Translations under genes and position numbers: made by a program
NCBI GenBank assembly: GCA_028023455.1
Contig: JAQFVV010012509.1
Coordinates: 620,001 to 684,000, forward strand
Direction: 5' to 3'
Length of the DNA: 64,000 nucleotides
DNA from: Epiperipatus broadwayi
Taxonomy: Eukaryota; Onychophora; Udeonychophora; Euonychophora; Peripatidae
The notes under the pieces: model-generated
The model's database searches: none
The model's input: the letters and a program-made list of their open reading frames with translations, nothing else
What the model was told of the DNA's origin: nothing
Part shown: one piece after another, positions 62,572-64,000 of the stretch
Position numbering within the stretch: the stretch's first letter is position 1
How the letters are laid out: every line of letters starts with the position of its first letter

Positions 62572-63902
62572 CCCATTTACATTCACATTTTCCGTTCTAT
62601 ATCTGATCTAACATATCTAACGATGGTCTTAATAAAAGCAATTAATAAATCTTCAAATAATATGATTAATAAAGTGAATGCAAATGGATCCCTTTTATGT
62701 TTACAAAAATTAATTTTGACAATAGAGAATATGGGCATTGGCATAACAGGTGGTATAATGATTAACATTTGAAAATTAATATTGTATTCGATATGTAGTT
62801 ATTTTTAATAATGTATTAATTAAAATTTACATAAAAAATATCAAGTTATCAATTAAATTTCACAAATATTAACATTCACGTTTTTATCCTAGCTTTCAGG
62901 TTTATATATATTATCTAATTCTAAATACTTTAAAAAAAAAAAACAAACAAATTTTGCCATTAGCAATTTTATCTTCATATTTGAAAAAACTTTAAAATCT
63001 AATCTTCGATACAACAAAGAATATCTTCTTTTTTAAAATTAGGTTTCCAAATAATTGATAAAAAAGATAATTTCACTTTACCAACTAATATCGACTTTGT
63101 TTTTTTTTTTTAATTGCTTAATTATAACTCAGCAAACTTTCATGACCATTTAAAGATTTATGTGTATATATATGACTTTTTGAAAGATTTAATGAAAGAA
63201 TATTTTTTATCATGTTATTAAGACAATTTATTTTAAACTATGACTGCCCTAAGTAATTTTATTTGGATACATTTTTGCAAAAGTTTTATTTATATTGCAC
63301 TTTTTATTTCAATCTTTTTTTTTTTTAAATTTAACTCTGTCTTTCACTTTATTAATATTATTTTTTATATTATGTCATCATTTTAGCTTCAGTAGTTTAA
63401 TTTCCAAATGTCAGGCAATAACTATATTATCTTCACTTTACTTATTTTTAAACTAAATTGTTCACCTCTATGCACATAATTGATGTACTGAAATCGCCAT
63501 CAAATTATTCATGCATTTTTTAAAAAACGTGTGTGAATTTGCATATTGCAAATTTTTTTATATTTATTTTGTAAGTTTCTGGTTTGAGGTTTACCTTTTA
63601 TGGAGCTTTGCAAACTTTTACCATGGCATTCAGATGTAATCATTTGATTACATTTATGTTGAATGGAGATGTGATTAATGATTTCTGTATTTAATGGCCT
63701 TCTTTTAAAAAAATGTATTTTAAATTCATATTCCTACATTTACTTGTCTTTGCCTTTCTAAATAGTATTTATAAACTTTTCTTTATCTATTCTATATAAA
63801 AATGTTGTATGTATGCATGGGTAAAATTTCTTTGAGAATTTTGCACCATTAATTAAAAAAGTGACAACTGCAGCTTATAATTATAATGTTTATCTGAAGA
63901 TT
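62572..63902. other. AT-rich spacer
   Basis: Poly-T runs, no recognised gene. A 61-codon minus-strand frame at 62583-62768 (LLIILFEDLLIAFIKTIVRY) could be a scrap of RTE-type RT, but it is too short to call. Confidence 0.4.
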
Positions 63903-64000
63903 GTGATTTGTTGGATTATTTCCATCATCTAATATTAAAAATATCTAATATTAAGAATAGCTCAGTCAATTAGAGTATTACCTTAAAATTTAATATTCAA
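63903..64000. mobile_element. Partial copy of the 9.4-kb fold-back MITE at window end
   Basis: TTGGATTATTTCCATCATCT matches the inverted end of 9371-9548. The rest is cut off by the window edge or diverged. Confidence 0.4.

Overview
The window is very AT-rich eukaryotic (metazoan) DNA in which I find no host gene. What can be read is a dense graveyard of transposable elements, with broken frames, trinucleotide microsatellites and long AT-rich filler. The mix (Penelope-like elements with GIY-YIG domains, RTE/BovB-type and Tx1/L1-like LINEs, hAT transposons, tRNA-derived SINEs, a small LTR element) fits an invertebrate animal. I cannot name the phylum from sequence alone.

Layout. 0-3 kb: a tandem ~433-bp repeat (family A), two copies of a second circularly permuted repeat (family C) with 13-15 bp target-site duplications (TSDs), and a tRNA-SINE. 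3.5-6.3 kb: minus-strand RTE LINE remains interrupted by two nested fold-back insertions, one with a hammerhead-like loop. 8.3 kb: (CTG/CTA/TTA)n. 9.4 kb: a fold-back MITE. 10.4-11.3 kb: family A array with two hammerhead ribozyme motifs one monomer (434 nt) apart. 12.0-15.5 kb: a complete-ended hAT with 14-bp inverted termini and an exact 8-bp TSD, carrying a dead KIAA1586-like transposase. 16.6-21.9 kb: a Tx1/L1-like LINE (ORF1, endonuclease, RT, Cys/His tail, microsatellite end). 21.9-23.0 kb: BovB-like LINE 3' part. 23.9-24.4 kb: short hAT. 27.8-29 kb: Penelope-like GIY-YIG remnant. 29-37 kb: tRNA-like repeats and a second minus-strand RTE LINE. 38.7 and 45.9 kb: two short tRNA-SINEs with TSDs. 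41.7-44.6 kb: LTR element with a minus-strand gag-like fossil. 46.6 kb: fold-back. 48.1 kb: family A copy with a 13-bp TSD. 52.9-56.7 kb: ZMYM1/DUF4371-type hAT fossil containing a family A insertion and an unidentified ~0.6-kb insertion. 59.7-61.1 kb: Penelope-like RT plus GIY-YIG fossil. 61.3-62.6 kb: family B, a 1.28-kb insertion with a 14-bp TSD and repeated units, one carrying a canonical type I hammerhead.

The most interesting result is that at least two unrelated non-coding repeat families (A and B), present as head-to-tail units, carry type I hammerhead ribozymes with internally looped stem I and very short stem III. They are flanked by 10-14 bp TSDs and show 5' inversions. This is the signature of animal retrozymes (non-coding retroelements thought to move through self-cleaved, circular RNA). 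A third family (C) has the same insertion architecture without a ribozyme I can recognise. Penelope-like and LINE relics in the same window are candidate sources of the reverse transcriptase; that link is inference. All alignments here were made by eye.
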